Assembly (NCBI GenBank): GCA_016490735.1
Contig: JAEMWC010000106.1
Coordinates: 311,001-375,000, forward strand
Length of the DNA stretch: 64,000 nucleotides
Direction of reading: 5' to 3'
Source: Pachyseris speciosa
Lineage: Eukaryota > Cnidaria > Anthozoa > Scleractinia > Pachyseridae
The first letter of the stretch is position 1. Each line of letters begins with the position of its first letter. The position numbers were made by a program, and so were the translations under genes. The notes below the pieces were generated by a model. The model was not told where the DNA came from, searched no databases, and worked only from the letters and a program-made list of their open reading frames with translations. Positions 1 through 10,174 of the stretch are shown here, piece by piece.

Positions 1-317
1 GTTGGACTGACTGACTGCTTGACTGACTGACTGACTGTCTGAGTGTGTGACTGGCTGTTGGACTGACACAGTGTCTGACTGACTGACTGACTGACTGACT
101 GAGTGTGTGACTGGCTTATGGACTGACTGTTTGACTGACTGACTGTCTGAGTGTGTGACTGGCTGTTGGACTGACTGACTATCTGAGATTGCGACTGGCT
201 TTTGGACTGACTGATTATCTGACTGAGTGACTGTCTGAGTGTGTGACTGGCTGTTGGACTGACTGACTGACTGAATAACTGACTAACTGTCTGACTGACT
301 AGATGACTGACTAACTG
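1..317. repeat. CTGA-type simple repeat / minisatellite
   Basis: The tract is made of CTGA tetranucleotides organised into a longer module of about 36 bp that contains GAGTGTGTGACTGGCTGTTG. It is the spacer type found between the tRNA-Thr units throughout the first 30 kb. It encodes no real protein, although its minus frames stay open as Ser/Gln/Val strings. Confidence 0.95.
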
Positions 318-907
318 AGATTGGCCAACGTAATTGCTTTTGTTTTGGTTTTGACGCAAAACCAGTCTTTTTTTCCTCATTTTGTCTTCCCCTTCTTCTC
401 CGTCTTCTTCTTCCAGTCTTTGCACTCCACATTGTATCATCGTGCTTAACTTTTATACTTGTGCAGTTTTTATTTTATCATTAGGCTCCCGAAGTATAAT
501 AATAACTTTATTTAAGTCTCAAATATTTCTGTCCGAGCACAAATGCTCTACTAATTGGGAAGACTAAATAAAATCAACTCTTAATAAAGAAGAATCAAAT
601 CAAATCAATGAAACCAGTTCAAGTCAATTTTATACATCAACTTCAGCAAACACAGCATGTTCAATTGATCAAATTGTGCTGCAAATAGGCCGACAGTCAC
701 TAATGTTTTTCGAATGTGTCCAACCAAAATCAAATTCAGTAAAAAACACGTGACCTACGGACAAGCTTGTTCTTTCACTTTTTCTCTCTACTTTCAAATC
801 AGTTGCTCGGATTTAAATTGTGTGACGTAAAATTCCTTTGGACTTTCTTAAATGGTACCTAGTAACTAAAGTTAAACACATTAGTTTTTTTGTGCTTACG
901 TCAGCTC

Positions 908-979
908 GCCTTGTTAGCTCAGTGGCAGAGCACTGGTCTTGTAAACCAGGGGTCCGGAGTTCGAACCTCCCACTGGGCT
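908..979 (+). tRNA. tRNA-Thr (TGT), slightly degenerate
   Basis: A 72-nt cloverleaf with D arm GCTC/GAGC, anticodon stem CTGGT/ACCAG and loop CTTGTAA gives anticodon TGT. The first T-stem pair is C-C (CGGAG against CTCCC) and one acceptor pair is lost, so function is doubtful. A run of Ts follows within 10 nt and could terminate Pol III. Confidence 0.75.
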
Positions 980-1603
980 ATAAATTTTTATCAACAGTCC
1001 GTGAAAAAATAGTTATTTGAAGTTAAGGTTGTAAAAAACGAACACGAAAACGAAAACAAAACAACACAGATAAAACGGAAAATGTATCTGAGGATGCTGT
1101 TTTCTTCCATATTTTCTCTGGCCATGTTTAGTTATTTGTAAAATAAATTTTCATTTCTTACTTTTTTTTGCATGTATTTTGCAGTACGTCTTAAACAGTT
1201 CTTATCTTCCAGTCAATCACTTAAGACCTACTGTCAAAGTAAGGGTTAAAAAAGCACCAAATCAAAGGCATCCTGTGGTAAGCTCGTGGAGTAAGTAAGA
1301 TACTGTGTCAGGGAGGTGATATAGGAATTATCAAGCCTATAGAGTGGTTTGAGAAGCAGTGTAATACATTTTCTGTTTTACTATTTGATTCGTTTGTTGT
1401 ATCTTGACCTACGGACAAGCTTGTTCTTTCACTCTTTCTCTCTACTTTCAAATCAGTTGCTCGGATTTTAATTGTGTTACGTAAAAATTCCTTTGGACTT
1501 TCTTAAATTTTAATTGTGTTACGTAAAAATTCCTTTGGGCTTTCTTAAATGGTACCTAGTAACAAACGTTAAATACATTAGTTTTTTGCGCTTACATCAG
1601 CTC

Positions 1604-1675
1604 GCCTTGTTAGCTCAGTGGCAGAGCACTGGTCTTATAAACCAGGGGTCGGGAGTTCGAACCTCCCACGGGGCT
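1604..1675 (+). tRNA. tRNA-Thr body with Ile anticodon TAT
   Basis: The full 72-nt cloverleaf is intact, with acceptor GCCTTGT pairing ACGGGGC, T arm GGGAG/CTCCC and a T5 terminator. The anticodon loop reads CTTATAA, giving TAT (Ile, AUA codons). Its paralogue in the duplicate block, at 11384, has CTTGTAA, so TAT probably arose by one G-to-A change. Whether it is charged with Thr, with Ile or not at all cannot be seen. Confidence 0.8.
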
Positions 1676-1975
1676 AAAGTTTTTATCAACAGTCTGCAAA
1701 AAACATTAATTTAAGTTTAAATGAAACGAAAACAAAACTAGTTGCAAAGGCAGATAAAGCGGAAAACAAATTTGAAGGTGCTGGTTTTTTTACACATTTT
1801 CTCTTCTCGTCTTTAGTTATTTGTAAAATAAATTTTCATTTCTCACAATTTTGCATGTATTATGCAGTACGTCTTATCTTCCTGGCAATCAGTTAATGTC
1901 TATCATCAAAGGGTGACAAAGAAATGACCATTTAATTGTTGCTGTCCTTTCAAGGGACCGGTGCTATGCGAGATT

Positions 1976-2075
1976 TGACTCACTGACGGACTGACTGTCT
2001 GACTGACTAACTCACTGACAGTCTCACTGACTGACGGTCTGACTGGCTGACTTTCCGACGGACTTAGTGACTGAA
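1976..2075. repeat. CTGA-type spacer
   Basis: A degenerate CTGA tetranucleotide tract lies between tRNA units. It is followed by the conserved upstream flank of the next tRNA. Confidence 0.85.
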
Positions 2076-2239
2076 TGTCTGGACCTGCGGGCAATGCTCG
2101 CTCTATCACTTTTTTTCTCTACTTTCAAATCAGCCGCTCGAATTGTAAAAAACTTGTTTGACGTGGAATTCTTTTGGATCTTAAATGGTACCTGGTAACG
2201 AAAGTTAAATACATTAGTTTTTTGTGCTTACATCAGCTC

Positions 2240-2313
2240 CCCTTGTTACTGCTCAGTGGCAGAGCACTGGTCTCGTAAACCAGGAGTTGGGAGTTCGAAC
2301 CTCCCACGGGGCT
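2240..2313 (+). tRNA. tRNA-Thr-like (CGT) with A-box insertion
   Basis: The anticodon loop CTCGTAA gives CGT. A 2-nt CT insertion separates the acceptor from the D stem (TTACTGCTC) and breaks the A box, and position 1 is C instead of G. It is probably a pseudogene. The paralogue at 12022 has the same insertion, so the insertion predates the block duplication. Confidence 0.65.
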
Positions 2314-3133
2314 AAAGCTTTTATCACCAGTCTGCAAAAAAATATTTTAATTTAAGGTTATATGAAACGAAAACAAACCTAGTTGTCAAGGCAGATAAAA
2401 CGAAAAACAAATTTGAAGGTGCTGTTTTTTTATGCAGTACGTCTAATCTTCCAAGCAATCAGTTAATGTGTACTATCAAAATAAGGGTTAAAGAAGCTCT
2501 ACCAAGGGTTAACAAGGAAATGACCATTTAATTGTTGCTGTCCTTTCCAGGGGCCGGTGCTATGCGAGATTAGACTGACTGACTGGGTGACTGATTGGAA
2601 AGGACATCAACAATTACCGTAAAGGCTCTGTTAAGCCTCTCTCCGGGAGTTAGGGACAGAGCAGTTAACAGTATTGTGTTTGAGTGTATATTTCAGTGTT
2701 TAAAAACAAAGCAACTGGGCCCCATGGAGTGGATCTCGTAAAAGGAAAAAGGAGGGTCTAATTACAAACTCTCATGTCCCAAAGGGACAGGATACTTATT
2801 AGAGAGGGGGATTATTACAAAAACCCACTTCCAAACGGGGGTCTCATTAGAGACGAGGGTTAATATGACACCCTTTTTAGTGCTTTTTAACCCTTACTTT
2901 GACAGTAGGTCTTAAGTGATTGACTAGAAGATAAGACGTACTGCAAAATACATGCAAAAAAAAGTAAGAAATGAAAAAGTATTTTACAAATAACTAAACA
3001 TTGCGAGAGAAAATATCGAAGACAACAGCACCCTAAGAAACATTTTCCGTTTGATATGTCTAGTTTTGTTTTCGATTTTTACAACCTTAACTTCAAATAA
3101 CTATTTTTTTGCGGACTGTTGATAAAAATTTAT

Positions 3134-3206
3134 AACCCTATGGGAGGTTCGAACTCCGGGACCCCTGGTTTACGAGACCAGTGCTCTGCCAATGAGCTAA
3201 CAATGC
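3134..3206 (-). tRNA. tRNA-Thr (CGT), minus strand
   Basis: The cloverleaf reads on the minus strand with anticodon CGT. There is one extra base next to the T stem and one acceptor mismatch, giving 73 nt. The paralogue at 14350 is cleaner. Confidence 0.7.
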
Positions 3207-3384
3207 GAGCTGATGGCAAGACAAATAAAAACTAATGAAGTCACTAGTGTATTTAACTTTCTTTGCCAGGAGCCAGTAAAGTCACTAAAGAAAGTCCGAA
3301 AGAATTTCGTGTCAAACGAGATGTTTATAAAATTCGAGAGGCTAATTTATAAGTAGAGAGAAAAAGAGAAAGAACGAGCTTGGC

Positions 3385-3471
3385 CGTAAGTCTGACTGAC
3401 TGTCTGGGTGTGTGACTGGCTGATGGACTGACTGGCTGTCTGACTGTGTGACTGGCTGTTGGACTGACTCT

Positions 3472-3502
<31 letters not shown>

Positions 3503-3690
3503 TCTGAGTGTGTGACTGGCTGTTGGACTGACTGACTTTCTGAGTGTGTGACTGGCTGTTGGACTGACTGACTGTCTGACTGACTGACTATCTGAGTGTG
3601 TGACTACCCGTTGCAATGACTGACTGTCTGACTGACTGAATGTCTGAGTAACTGACTGCCTGTTGGACTGACTGAATGACTAGGATACTT
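3385..3690. repeat. CTGA-type minisatellite
   Basis: Tandem modules of CTGACTGTCTGAGTGTGTGA type repeat here. The open minus-strand frame through the tract is an artefact of the repeat period. Confidence 0.93.
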
Positions 3691-3985
3691 CACAAATTAA
3701 TGTGATCAAGTAAGCTGAAGCCACTCTAAAGGGCACTAAGTCCACAAGGTAGCGGGCATTACCCCTTAAATCTACCAAAGCAAAGATAGAGCCCAAGCAT
3801 TAGCAGCCATGGACAGCTCTTTCGGCCTTGTTAAGCCTCATCAGCATGGCATAGCTAATGCTCAGGCTCAAGTACCCACATATCAATAAAACAAGCAATG
3901 AAAACGTAAAGCTTAGAGTGGCTTCAGCTTACTTAATCACATAAATTTGTGAAGTAACCTTGTCACTCCAGTCACATCCCACAAG
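3690..3985 (-). mobile_element. Hammerhead-containing retrozyme-like element (copy A)
   Basis: A block of about 295 bp is present in four places in the array (also 7470-7727, 14885-15205 and 18750-18992). It is absent from the homologous unit at 23.39 kb, so it is an insertion. The two minus-oriented copies are framed by an inverted repeat around GTAAGCTGAAGCCACTC. It has no ORF. The central hammerhead is annotated separately. Animal retrozymes, which are small non-coding circular RNAs with type I hammerheads, are the closest known class; that assignment is inference. Confidence 0.65.
3796..3862 (-). ncRNA. Hammerhead ribozyme, degenerate copy
   Basis: Same layout as 7507-7573 but on the minus strand. 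The core CTGATGA is intact and helix II is GGCTT/AGGCC. The core triplet is followed by G instead of C (GAAAG), which breaks the second pair of the already tiny stem III. Cleavage is therefore expected to be weak or absent. Confidence 0.6.
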
Positions 3986-3989
3986 CTTA

Positions 3990-4190
3990 ACGTTTTCATT
4001 GACTGAATGACTGTCTGACTGACTGACTGTCTGAGTGTGTGACTGGCTGTTGGACTGACTGACTGTCTGAGTATGTGACTGGCTGTTGGACTGACTGACT
4101 ATCTGACTGTCTGACTGACTAACTGGCTGTTGGACTTACTGACTGACTGTCTGAGTGTGTGACTGGCTGTTGGACTGACTGATGGACTCG
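3990..4190. repeat. CTGA-type minisatellite
   Basis: Tandem CTGA modules run directly into a half-tRNA remnant. Confidence 0.92.
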
Positions 4191-4228
4191 TGAATCAGGG
4201 GTGGGGAGTTTGAGCCTCCCACAGGGCT
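4184..4228 (+). pseudogene. tRNA-Thr 3'-half remnant
   Basis: Only the 3' part of the anticodon arm, the T arm (GGGAG, loop TTTGAGC, CTCCC) and the 3' acceptor ACAGGGC survive. The 5' half is replaced by CTGA repeat. The duplicate at 15512 has the same break. Confidence 0.75.
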
Positions 4229-4701
4229 AAAATTTAATTTTTATCAACAGTCTGCGAAAACGTAATATTTTAGGTTACGTTTGTATGAAACGAAAACCAA
4301 TCTAGCTGCTAAGGCGGATAAAATAAAAAAATTTCAAGGGTGCTGGTTTTTTTTTTGCCAGATTTCGTCTTCCCGTCGTTAAGACCTAATGTCAAAGTAG
4401 GGTTAAAAGAAGCACAACGAAAGGGTAACAAGAAAATGGTCATTGTTGCTGTGCTTCCAGGGGCCGGTGCTATGCGAGATTTGACTGACTAACGGACTGA
4501 ATGTCTCACTGACTGACTGACTGACATGCTGATTGCATGTCTGATTGTCTGACTGGCTGACGGACTTAGTGACAGACTGTCTTGACCTACGGGCAAGCTC
4601 GTTCTTTCACTTCTGTCTCTACTTTCAAACCAGCCGCTCGAATTTCAAACAACCTCTGTGACGCGGAATTCTTTTGGAGTTTCTTAAGTGATACCTAGCT
4701 C

Positions 4702-4773
4702 GCATTGTTAGCTCAGTGGCAAAGCACTGGTCTCGTAAACCAGGGGTCAGGAGTTCGAACCTCCCACAAGGCT
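4702..4773 (+). tRNA. tRNA-Thr (CGT)
   Basis: The 72-nt cloverleaf has anticodon CGT and a good T arm. It has a D-stem mismatch (GCTC against AAGC) and one acceptor mismatch (GCATTGT). A T5 run follows. The duplicate at 16024 has lost its T arm. Confidence 0.72.
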
Positions 4774-5810
4774 AGAATTTTTATTAACTGTCTCCGAAAA
4801 TTCTTTTAAGTTAAGTTCCAATGAAACCAAAACGAAACTAGTTGCCAAGGCAGATGAAACGGAAAACAAATTTCAAGGTGCTGGGTTTTTTTTTCAAATT
4901 TTCTCTTCTTGTCTTTAGTTATTTGTAAAATAAATTTTCATTTCTCACAATTTTGCATGTATTACGCAGTACGTCTTATCTTCCAGGCAATCAGTTAATG
5001 TCTACTGTCAAAGTAAGGGTTAAAGAAGCACCACCAAAGAGTGAGTAGGAAAAGACCATTTAATTGTTGCTGTCCTTTCAAGGGGCCGATGCTATGCGAG
5101 ATTTGACTGACTTACTGGGTGACTGACTGGAAAGAACAGCAACAATTACCGTGAAAGCTCTATTAAGCCTTCGTCCGGGGGTGGGGCTTATTCAATTTCT
5201 GGCCTTGTTAACGGGGAGCTTATTTCAGAAGGGGGCTTAATAGAGAGGGGGGAGGCTTATTTCAAATCTAAAACACGCCTTTTTCGTTTTAAAATAGTTT
5301 CTTTTGCAAAACTCAAAAAGCTGCAGTGAAACTTTATTATTTAATGAAGAGAAGCTAACAGTATCGTGTTTGAGTGTATATTTGTTTAAAAACAAACCAA
5401 ATGAGCCGTATAGAGTGGATCCCGTTAGAGGGAATAGGAGAGTCTAATTACAAAATCTCATTTGCTAAAAGGGACAGGGGACTTATTAGAGAGGGGGCTT
5501 ACTACAAAACCCACTTCCAAACGGGATCTCATTAGAGAGAGGGGTTAATATGTCACCCTTTGGTTATGCTCTTTTAACGCTTACTTTGACAGTAGGTCTT
5601 AAGTGATTCACTGGAAGATGAGACGTACTACAAAATGCATGCAAAGAAGTAAGAAATGGACATTCATTTTACAAATAAATAAACATGTCCAGAGAAAATA
5701 TGGTGGAAAACAGCACCCTCAGAAACAATTTCCGATTATCTGCCTAGTTTTGCTTTAGTTCCCTACAACCTTGACTTTTATTTTTTCGCCGACTGTTGAT
5801 AAAAATTCTT

Positions 5811-5882
5811 AGCCCTGTGGGAGGTTCGAACTTCCGACCCCTGGTTTACGAGACCAGTGCTCTACCACTGAGCTAACAAGGC
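5811..5882 (-). tRNA. tRNA-Thr (CGT), minus strand
   Basis: The full 72-nt cloverleaf has anticodon CGT, D loop AGTGGTA, all stems paired (one G-T in the T stem) and a T5 terminator on the minus strand. It is a good candidate for a working gene. Confidence 0.85.
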
Positions 5883-6104
5883 GAGCTGATGCAAACATAG
5901 CAAAAACTAATGAGGTCTCTAGTGTATTTAGCTTTCGTAGCCAGGAGCCACTAAAGTCACTAAAGAAAGTCCGAAAGAATTTCGTGTCAAACGAGATGTT
6001 TCTAAAATTCGAGCGGCTAACTTATAAGTAGAGAGAAAAGGTGGAAGAAGAACGAGCTTGGCCATAGGTCTTTTTTTTTTCGGTCGGACACTTCCGAAAA
6101 ACTA

Positions 6105-6510
6105 AAAACTGACTGACAATCTGAGTGTGTCACTAGCTTAATGACTGACTGACTGACTGACTGACTGACTGACTCACTGTCTGGATGTCTGACTGGCTGA
6201 TGGACTTACTGTCTGAGTGTGTGACTGGCTGTTGGGCTGACTGACTGACTGTCTGAGTGTGTGACTAGCTTAATGACTGACTGACTGACTCACTGTCTGG
6301 GTGTCTGACTGGCTGATGGACTGACTCACTGTCTGAGTGTATGACTGGCTGTTGGGCTGACTGACTGTCTGACTGACTAGCTGTCTGAGTATGTGCCTGG
6401 CTGTTGGACGGACTGACCGACTGACTGACTGTCTGAGTATGTGACTGGCTGTTGGACTGACTGACTGTCTGACTAACTGACTAACTGTCTGACTGACTGG
6501 ATGACTGACT
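6105..6510. repeat. CTGA-type minisatellite
   Basis: A long CTGA-module tract whose co-linear copy is at 17,410-17,785. A unique-looking flank of about 450 bp follows, shared with 320-760, 17,790-18,220, 20,640-20,930 and 22,400-22,860. Confidence 0.92.
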
Positions 6511-7117
6511 AACTAAGATTGGCCAACATAATTGCTTTTGTTTGGGTTTTGACGCCAAACCAGTATTTTTTCTCACTTTGTCTTCCTCGTCTTGTCCGTC
6601 TTCTTCTTCCAGTCTTTGCATTCTACATTGTGCCATCATGATTAACTTTTATACTTGTGCAGTTTTTATTTTCTTATTAGGCTTCCGAAATGTAATAATA
6701 ACTTTATTTAAGTCTCAAATCTTTCTGTCCGAGCACAAATGCTCTACTAATTAGGAAGACTAAATAAAATCAACTCTTAATAAAGAAGAATCAAATCTGA
6801 AATCAATGAAACCAGTTCAAGTGAATTTTCCACATCAACTTCAGCAAACACAGTATGTTCAATTGATCAAATTGCGACTTTCTATTGTGCTACAAATAGG
6901 CCGATAGTCACTAATGTTTTTCGGATGTGTCCAACCGAAATCAAAGTTAGTAAAAACACTTGACCTACGGACAAGCTTGTTCTTTCACTTTTTCTCTCTA
7001 CTTTCAAATCAGTTGCTCGGATTTTAATTGTATGACGTAAAATTCCTTTGGACTTTCTTAAATGGTACCTAGTAACGAAAGTTAAATACATTAGTTTTCT
7101 TGTGCTTACATCAGCTC

Positions 7118-7189
7118 GCCTTGTTAGCTCAGTGGCAGAGCACTGGTCTTGTAAACCAGGGGTCGGGAGTTCGAACCTCTCACAGGGCT
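7118..7189 (+). tRNA. tRNA-Thr (TGT)
   Basis: The complete 72-nt cloverleaf has anticodon TGT, acceptor GCCTTGT/ACAGGGC fully paired with one G-T, T stem GGGAG/CTCTC, A box TAGCTCAGTGG and a T5 terminator 6 nt downstream. Confidence 0.88.
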
Positions 7190-7469
7190 AAACTTTTTAT
7201 CAACAGTCTGCGAAAAATTAATTATTTCAATTTAAGTTTGTATGAGATGAACTAGCGGATAAGGTAACTGCTGCTAAGGGGGATAAAATGAAAAACCAAT
7301 TTGAGGGTGCTGTTTTATCCCAGATTTTCTCTTCCCATCTTTAATTATTTGTTAACTAAATTTTGCAATACGTCTTACCTTCCAGTCAATCAACCTTCTG
7401 TCAAAGTAGGGGTTAAAAAAGTACTACCAAAGGGTGACAAGAAAATGGTGATTGTTGTTGTCCTTCCAG

Positions 7470-7727
7470 GGCCGGTTTTATGCAACACTGTGGGTATTTG
7501 AGCCTGAGCATTGGCTATGCCATGCTGATGAGGCCTAACAAGGCCGAAACAGCTGTCCATGGCTGCCTATGCTTGGGCTTAATCTTTGTTTTGGTAGATT
7601 TAAGGGGTAATGCCCGCTACCTTGTGGCCTTAGCGCCCTTAGAGTGGCTTCAGCTTACTTGATCACATTAATTTGTGAAGTATCTTTTTCACTCCAGCCA
7701 CATCCCACAAGTTTTACGTTTTCACTG
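7470..7727 (+). mobile_element. Hammerhead-containing retrozyme-like element (copy B)
   Basis: This insertion of about 255 bp lies between the GGGGCCGGT motif and the CTGA spacer of a tRNA unit. The unit at 23.02-23.74 kb lacks it and shows the uninterrupted sequence. It contains the hammerhead at 7507-7573 and no ORF with protein features. Confidence 0.7.
7507..7573 (+). ncRNA. Type I hammerhead ribozyme
   Basis: The core CTGATGA (7525-7531) is followed by helix II GGCCT/AGGCC with loop AACA (7532-7545), then GAAAC (7546-7550). A tiny self-complementary stem III, ACAG/CTGT (7549-7556), precedes the predicted cleavage after C7557 (GTC). Stem I pairs GCCATG (7519-7524) with CATGGC (7558-7563), extended by AGCAT/ATGCT after an internal loop. 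All conserved hammerhead core bases are present. A near-zero-loop stem III is known from Penelope-type and animal retrozyme hammerheads, which can act as dimers. Confidence 0.85.
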
Positions 7728-7729
7728 AT

Positions 7730-7835
7730 TTGACTGACCTAACGGAATGACAGACTGACTGTTTGGCTGACTGACTTTCCGGCGGTCTGACTGTCTGACT
7801 GACGGACGGACTAAGTGACTGACTGTCGTGACCCA
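7730..7835. repeat. CTGA-type spacer
   Basis: A short degenerate CTGA tract between tRNA units. Confidence 0.85.
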
Positions 7836-7986
7836 CGGCCAAGCTCGTTCTTTCACTTTTTCTCTCTACTATCAAATCAGCCGCTCGAATTTTAAACTTG
7901 TGTTACGCGGAATTCATTCGGACTTTCTTAAATGGTACCTAGTAACGAAAGTTAAATACATTAGTTTTTTGTGCTTCCATCAGCTC

Positions 7987-8058
7987 GCCTTGTTAGCTTA
8001 GTGGTGGAGCACTGGTCTCGTAAACCAGGGGTCGGGAGTTCGAACCTCCCACAGGGCT
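7987..8058 (+). tRNA. tRNA-Thr (CGT)
   Basis: The full cloverleaf has anticodon CGT, acceptor GCCTTGT/ACAGGGC, T arm GGGAG/CTCCC and D stem GCTT/GAGC with one T-G. A T5 terminator follows. Confidence 0.85.
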
Positions 8059-8824
8059 AAACTTTTTATCAACAGTCTGCAAAAAATTATTTTAATTTAA
8101 GGTTATATGAAACGAAAACAAATCTAGTTGCCAAGGCAGATAAAACGGAAGTTTCAAGTTTCAAGTTTCAAGTTTATTTTAACTCTTTTTACAAGTGTAT
8201 AACTCTTGGTGGACTGGGCCGCAAATAGCTTTACAGCTAATCGAGGCGGACCAGTCCTTAAATATTACTTTTATAAATATTAATATTATTATTAATATTA
8301 TTACTGATTCGTCTTACGATGACATTAAATAGAATCAAAAATCGCTTAACAACATGTAAATATTACTGTCTAGGTAAAATCTAAAGGGGAAAGTTAGAGA
8401 CTAAAACTTGACTCCAGTCGGAAATTTAATGTTTCATCATGTTAATTAAGGTATCTATCTCGACATATGAGTTTTCAGATTCTAGTATTTCAATTAGTTT
8501 TGTTTGAGTTTTTGGATAAGTTTTTTAGTCTAGTTGGTATCCCATTCCAGATTTTAACACCAACACGTGAAAAGGCCTTAATTTGAACATTAAGTGCGGA
8601 TTGTTTAGTAAAAAAATGCTCAGTTGTTGATGAGCGTGTGTTGTAAGAATGAATACTGGCAATTTTAGAGAATAAATTTGAAATATAAGTCGGTGCAGAA
8701 TTATTACTGATATTGTACATTAAATTAGCAATTTTCTCATAATATAGGAATTCAAATGAAGAATGATCCTCGCAGTTGTGAACGCAATTTATGCAATTGC
8801 GAAAAGAAGCCTGAAAAAAATTCA

Positions 8825-8871
8825 GGACTTCAACGGGGTTCGAACCGTGACCTCGCGATTACCGGTGCGAT

Positions 8872-8897
<26 letters not shown>
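8825..8897 (-). pseudogene. tRNA-like SINE head (Thr GGT-like)
   Basis: The minus strand reads GGCTTCA, D arm, anticodon region CCGGTAA (GGT-like, with C instead of T at position 33) and TTCGAAC. The anticodon stem carries an extra C and cannot pair normally. The tRNA-like part is followed by TGAATTTTTTTCAGG-type sequence, as in cnidarian SINEs. Confidence 0.65.
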
Positions 8898-8912
<15 letters not shown>

Positions 8913-9063
8913 AGGTCAATTGTGGGTTCATATGTTCCCGTGAAAGAAATGAATGTGGATGATATATGAAATGAACCATATATGAACTGCGGAAATGAAA
9001 TCAAATGAAGAATGATCCTCGCAGTTGTGAACGCAATTTATGCAATTGCGAAAAGAAGCCTGT

Positions 9064-9076
<13 letters not shown>

Positions 9077-9102
<26 letters not shown>

Positions 9103-9150
9103 ATCGCACCGGTAATCGCGAGGTCACGGGTTCGAACCCCGTTGAAGTCC
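9077..9150 (+). pseudogene. tRNA-like SINE head (Thr GGT-like)
   Basis: Plus-strand partner of the copy at 8825-8897. The acceptor GGCTTCA/TGAAGTC pairs well and the B box GGGTTCGAACCCC is intact. The anticodon stem has an inserted base. It is a Pol III-type head of a SINE rather than a working tRNA. Confidence 0.65.
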
Positions 9151-9557
9151 TGAATTTTTTTCAGGCTTCTTTTCGCAGGAAAGGAATTGGAGCGGTAGAA
9201 GTTTTCCTTTCAAGAAGAGGGGTATTGCATGCTCCCTTGCAATTGGTTGTGCAAAGTGAATAAGACGGAGTGCACGTTTTTGAAGGACAAGGACTTTATT
9301 TAACAAGGTCTTAGATGCATTTCCCAAGAAGTTAGTCCATACGTTAAATAAGGAGCAATAAGAGTCTTATAAATATCAAGAAGGGTTCGATTAGGAACAA
9401 TATGTCTTAATTTCGCAATTAAACCAACAGTTTTGCTTATTTTTGTTGTGAGGGCATGAATATGGTTTTTCCAACTTAAATTTTCATCAATTAATAACCC
9501 AAGAAATTTAATACAGTTCTTTTGTTCAAGAGGTACATTCTTATTTTTCTTCACTGT

Positions 9558-9619
9558 CAAAAATATTAATCTGGGGTCGGTAATTAAGTTTTTTTTCCGA
9601 CCCCAGATTAATATTTTTG
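9558..9619. repeat. Perfect 23-bp inverted repeat at LINE 5' junction
   Basis: Arms 9558-9580 and 9597-9619 are exact reverse complements around a 16-nt loop. The inverted arm sits at the truncated 5' end of the LINE, as expected from twin priming or snap-back synthesis during insertion. Confidence 0.9.
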
Positions 9620-9844
9620 AAGGTGCTGGGTTTTTTTTCAGATTTTCTCTTCTCGTCTTTAGTTATTTGTAAAATAAATTTTCATTTCTCACTTTTTGCA
9701 TGTATTACGCAGTACGTCTTATTTTCCAGGCAATCAGTTGATGTCTACTGTCAAAGTAAGGGTTAAAGAAGCACTAACAAAGAGTGACAAAGGAAATGAC
9801 CATTTAATTATTGCTGTCCTTTCTAGGGGCCGGTGCTATGCGAG

Positions 9845-9945
9845 ATTTGACTCACTGACAGACTGACTATCTAATTGTGTGACTGGCTAACTTACTGACG
9901 GTCTCACTGACGGTCTGACTGACGGACTTAATGACTGACTTTCTT
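9845..9945. repeat. CTGA-type spacer
   Basis: A degenerate CTGA tract between tRNA units. Confidence 0.85.
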
Positions 9946-10102
9946 GACCTACGGGCAAGCTCGTTCTTTCACTTTTTCTCTCACTTTTAAATCAGCCGCT
10001 GGACTTCTAAACAACTTGTGTGACGTGGAATTCTTTTGGATCTTAAATGGTACCTAGCAACGAAAGTTAAATACATTAGTTTTCTTGTGCTTACATCAGC
10101 TC

Positions 10103-10174
10103 GCCTTGTTAGCTCAGTGGCAGAGCACTGGTCTTGTAAACCAGGGGTCGGGATTTCTAACCGCTCACAGGGCT
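10103..10174 (+). tRNA. tRNA-Thr-like (TGT), damaged T arm
   Basis: The 5' half and the anticodon arm (TGT) are intact. The T arm reads GGGAT, TTCTAAC, CGCTC, so the B box is broken. It is probably a pseudogene despite its full length. Confidence 0.65.

Larger units (their letters stand above)
8755..9175. mobile_element. Pair of inverted tRNA-derived SINE units
   Basis: The same 60-bp sequence (starting TCAAATGAAGAATGATCC) occurs at 8753 and at 9001, joined to tRNA-like heads of opposite orientation (8825-8897 minus, 9077-9150 plus). The insert splits the LINE frame. The flanking minus-strand AATTCCT duplication supports target-primed insertion. Confidence 0.75.
8151..9619 (-). mobile_element. 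5'-truncated LINE, RT C-terminal part, split by a SINE
   Basis: Minus-strand fragments 9300-9560, 9124-9327 and 8490-8720 read as the region C-terminal to the RT active site (FLGLLIDENLSWKNHI, then APYLTYGLTSW, then SFNTR-type SYNTRSS and FSRVGVKIWN). That order is typical of non-LTR retrotransposons. The 3' end has a repeated AAACTTG tail at 8151-8176. A SINE interrupts it, with AATTCCT duplicated on both sides. It interrupts a tRNA unit whose intact version lies at about 19,430. A perfect 23-bp inverted repeat marks the 5' end. Confidence 0.85.
900..9850. repeat. Higher-order tandem duplication, copy 1
   Basis: This block and the one at about 10,730-19,670 are co-linear and nearly identical over long runs. 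Matching tRNA pairs are 908/10732, 1604/11384, 2240/12022, 3134/14350, 4702/16024, 5811/17116, 7118/18382 and 7987/19266. The order of strands, CTGA tracts, hammerhead elements and even the half-tRNA remnants (4184/15512) is conserved. Both borders lie in or near tRNA units, which suggests unequal crossing-over between units. Copy 1 carries its own LINE at 8.15-9.6 kb. The boundaries are approximate. Confidence 0.88.

Noticed and set aside
838..1020. ORFs containing VAEHWS, LALLAQWQSTG or similar (also 1514, 11294, 18312, 23000, 25002)
   Set aside because: These are read-through translations of the tRNA-Thr genes, a well-known annotation artefact.
3347..3616. Minus-strand ORF rich in Ser, Gln and Val (also 14540-14896, 1906-2109, 23243-23560, 25702-25950)
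   Set aside because: It is a translation of the CTGA tetranucleotide repeat. The frame is open only because the repeat lacks stops in that frame, and it ends outside the repeat.
3385..3690. CRISPR-like regular repeats
   Set aside because: The repeats are contiguous without unique spacers, and the DNA is clearly eukaryotic.
7301..7662. Plus ORFs across the hammerhead element
   Set aside because: They have no conserved domain and overlap a non-coding ribozyme. Similar frames in the other copies are interrupted.
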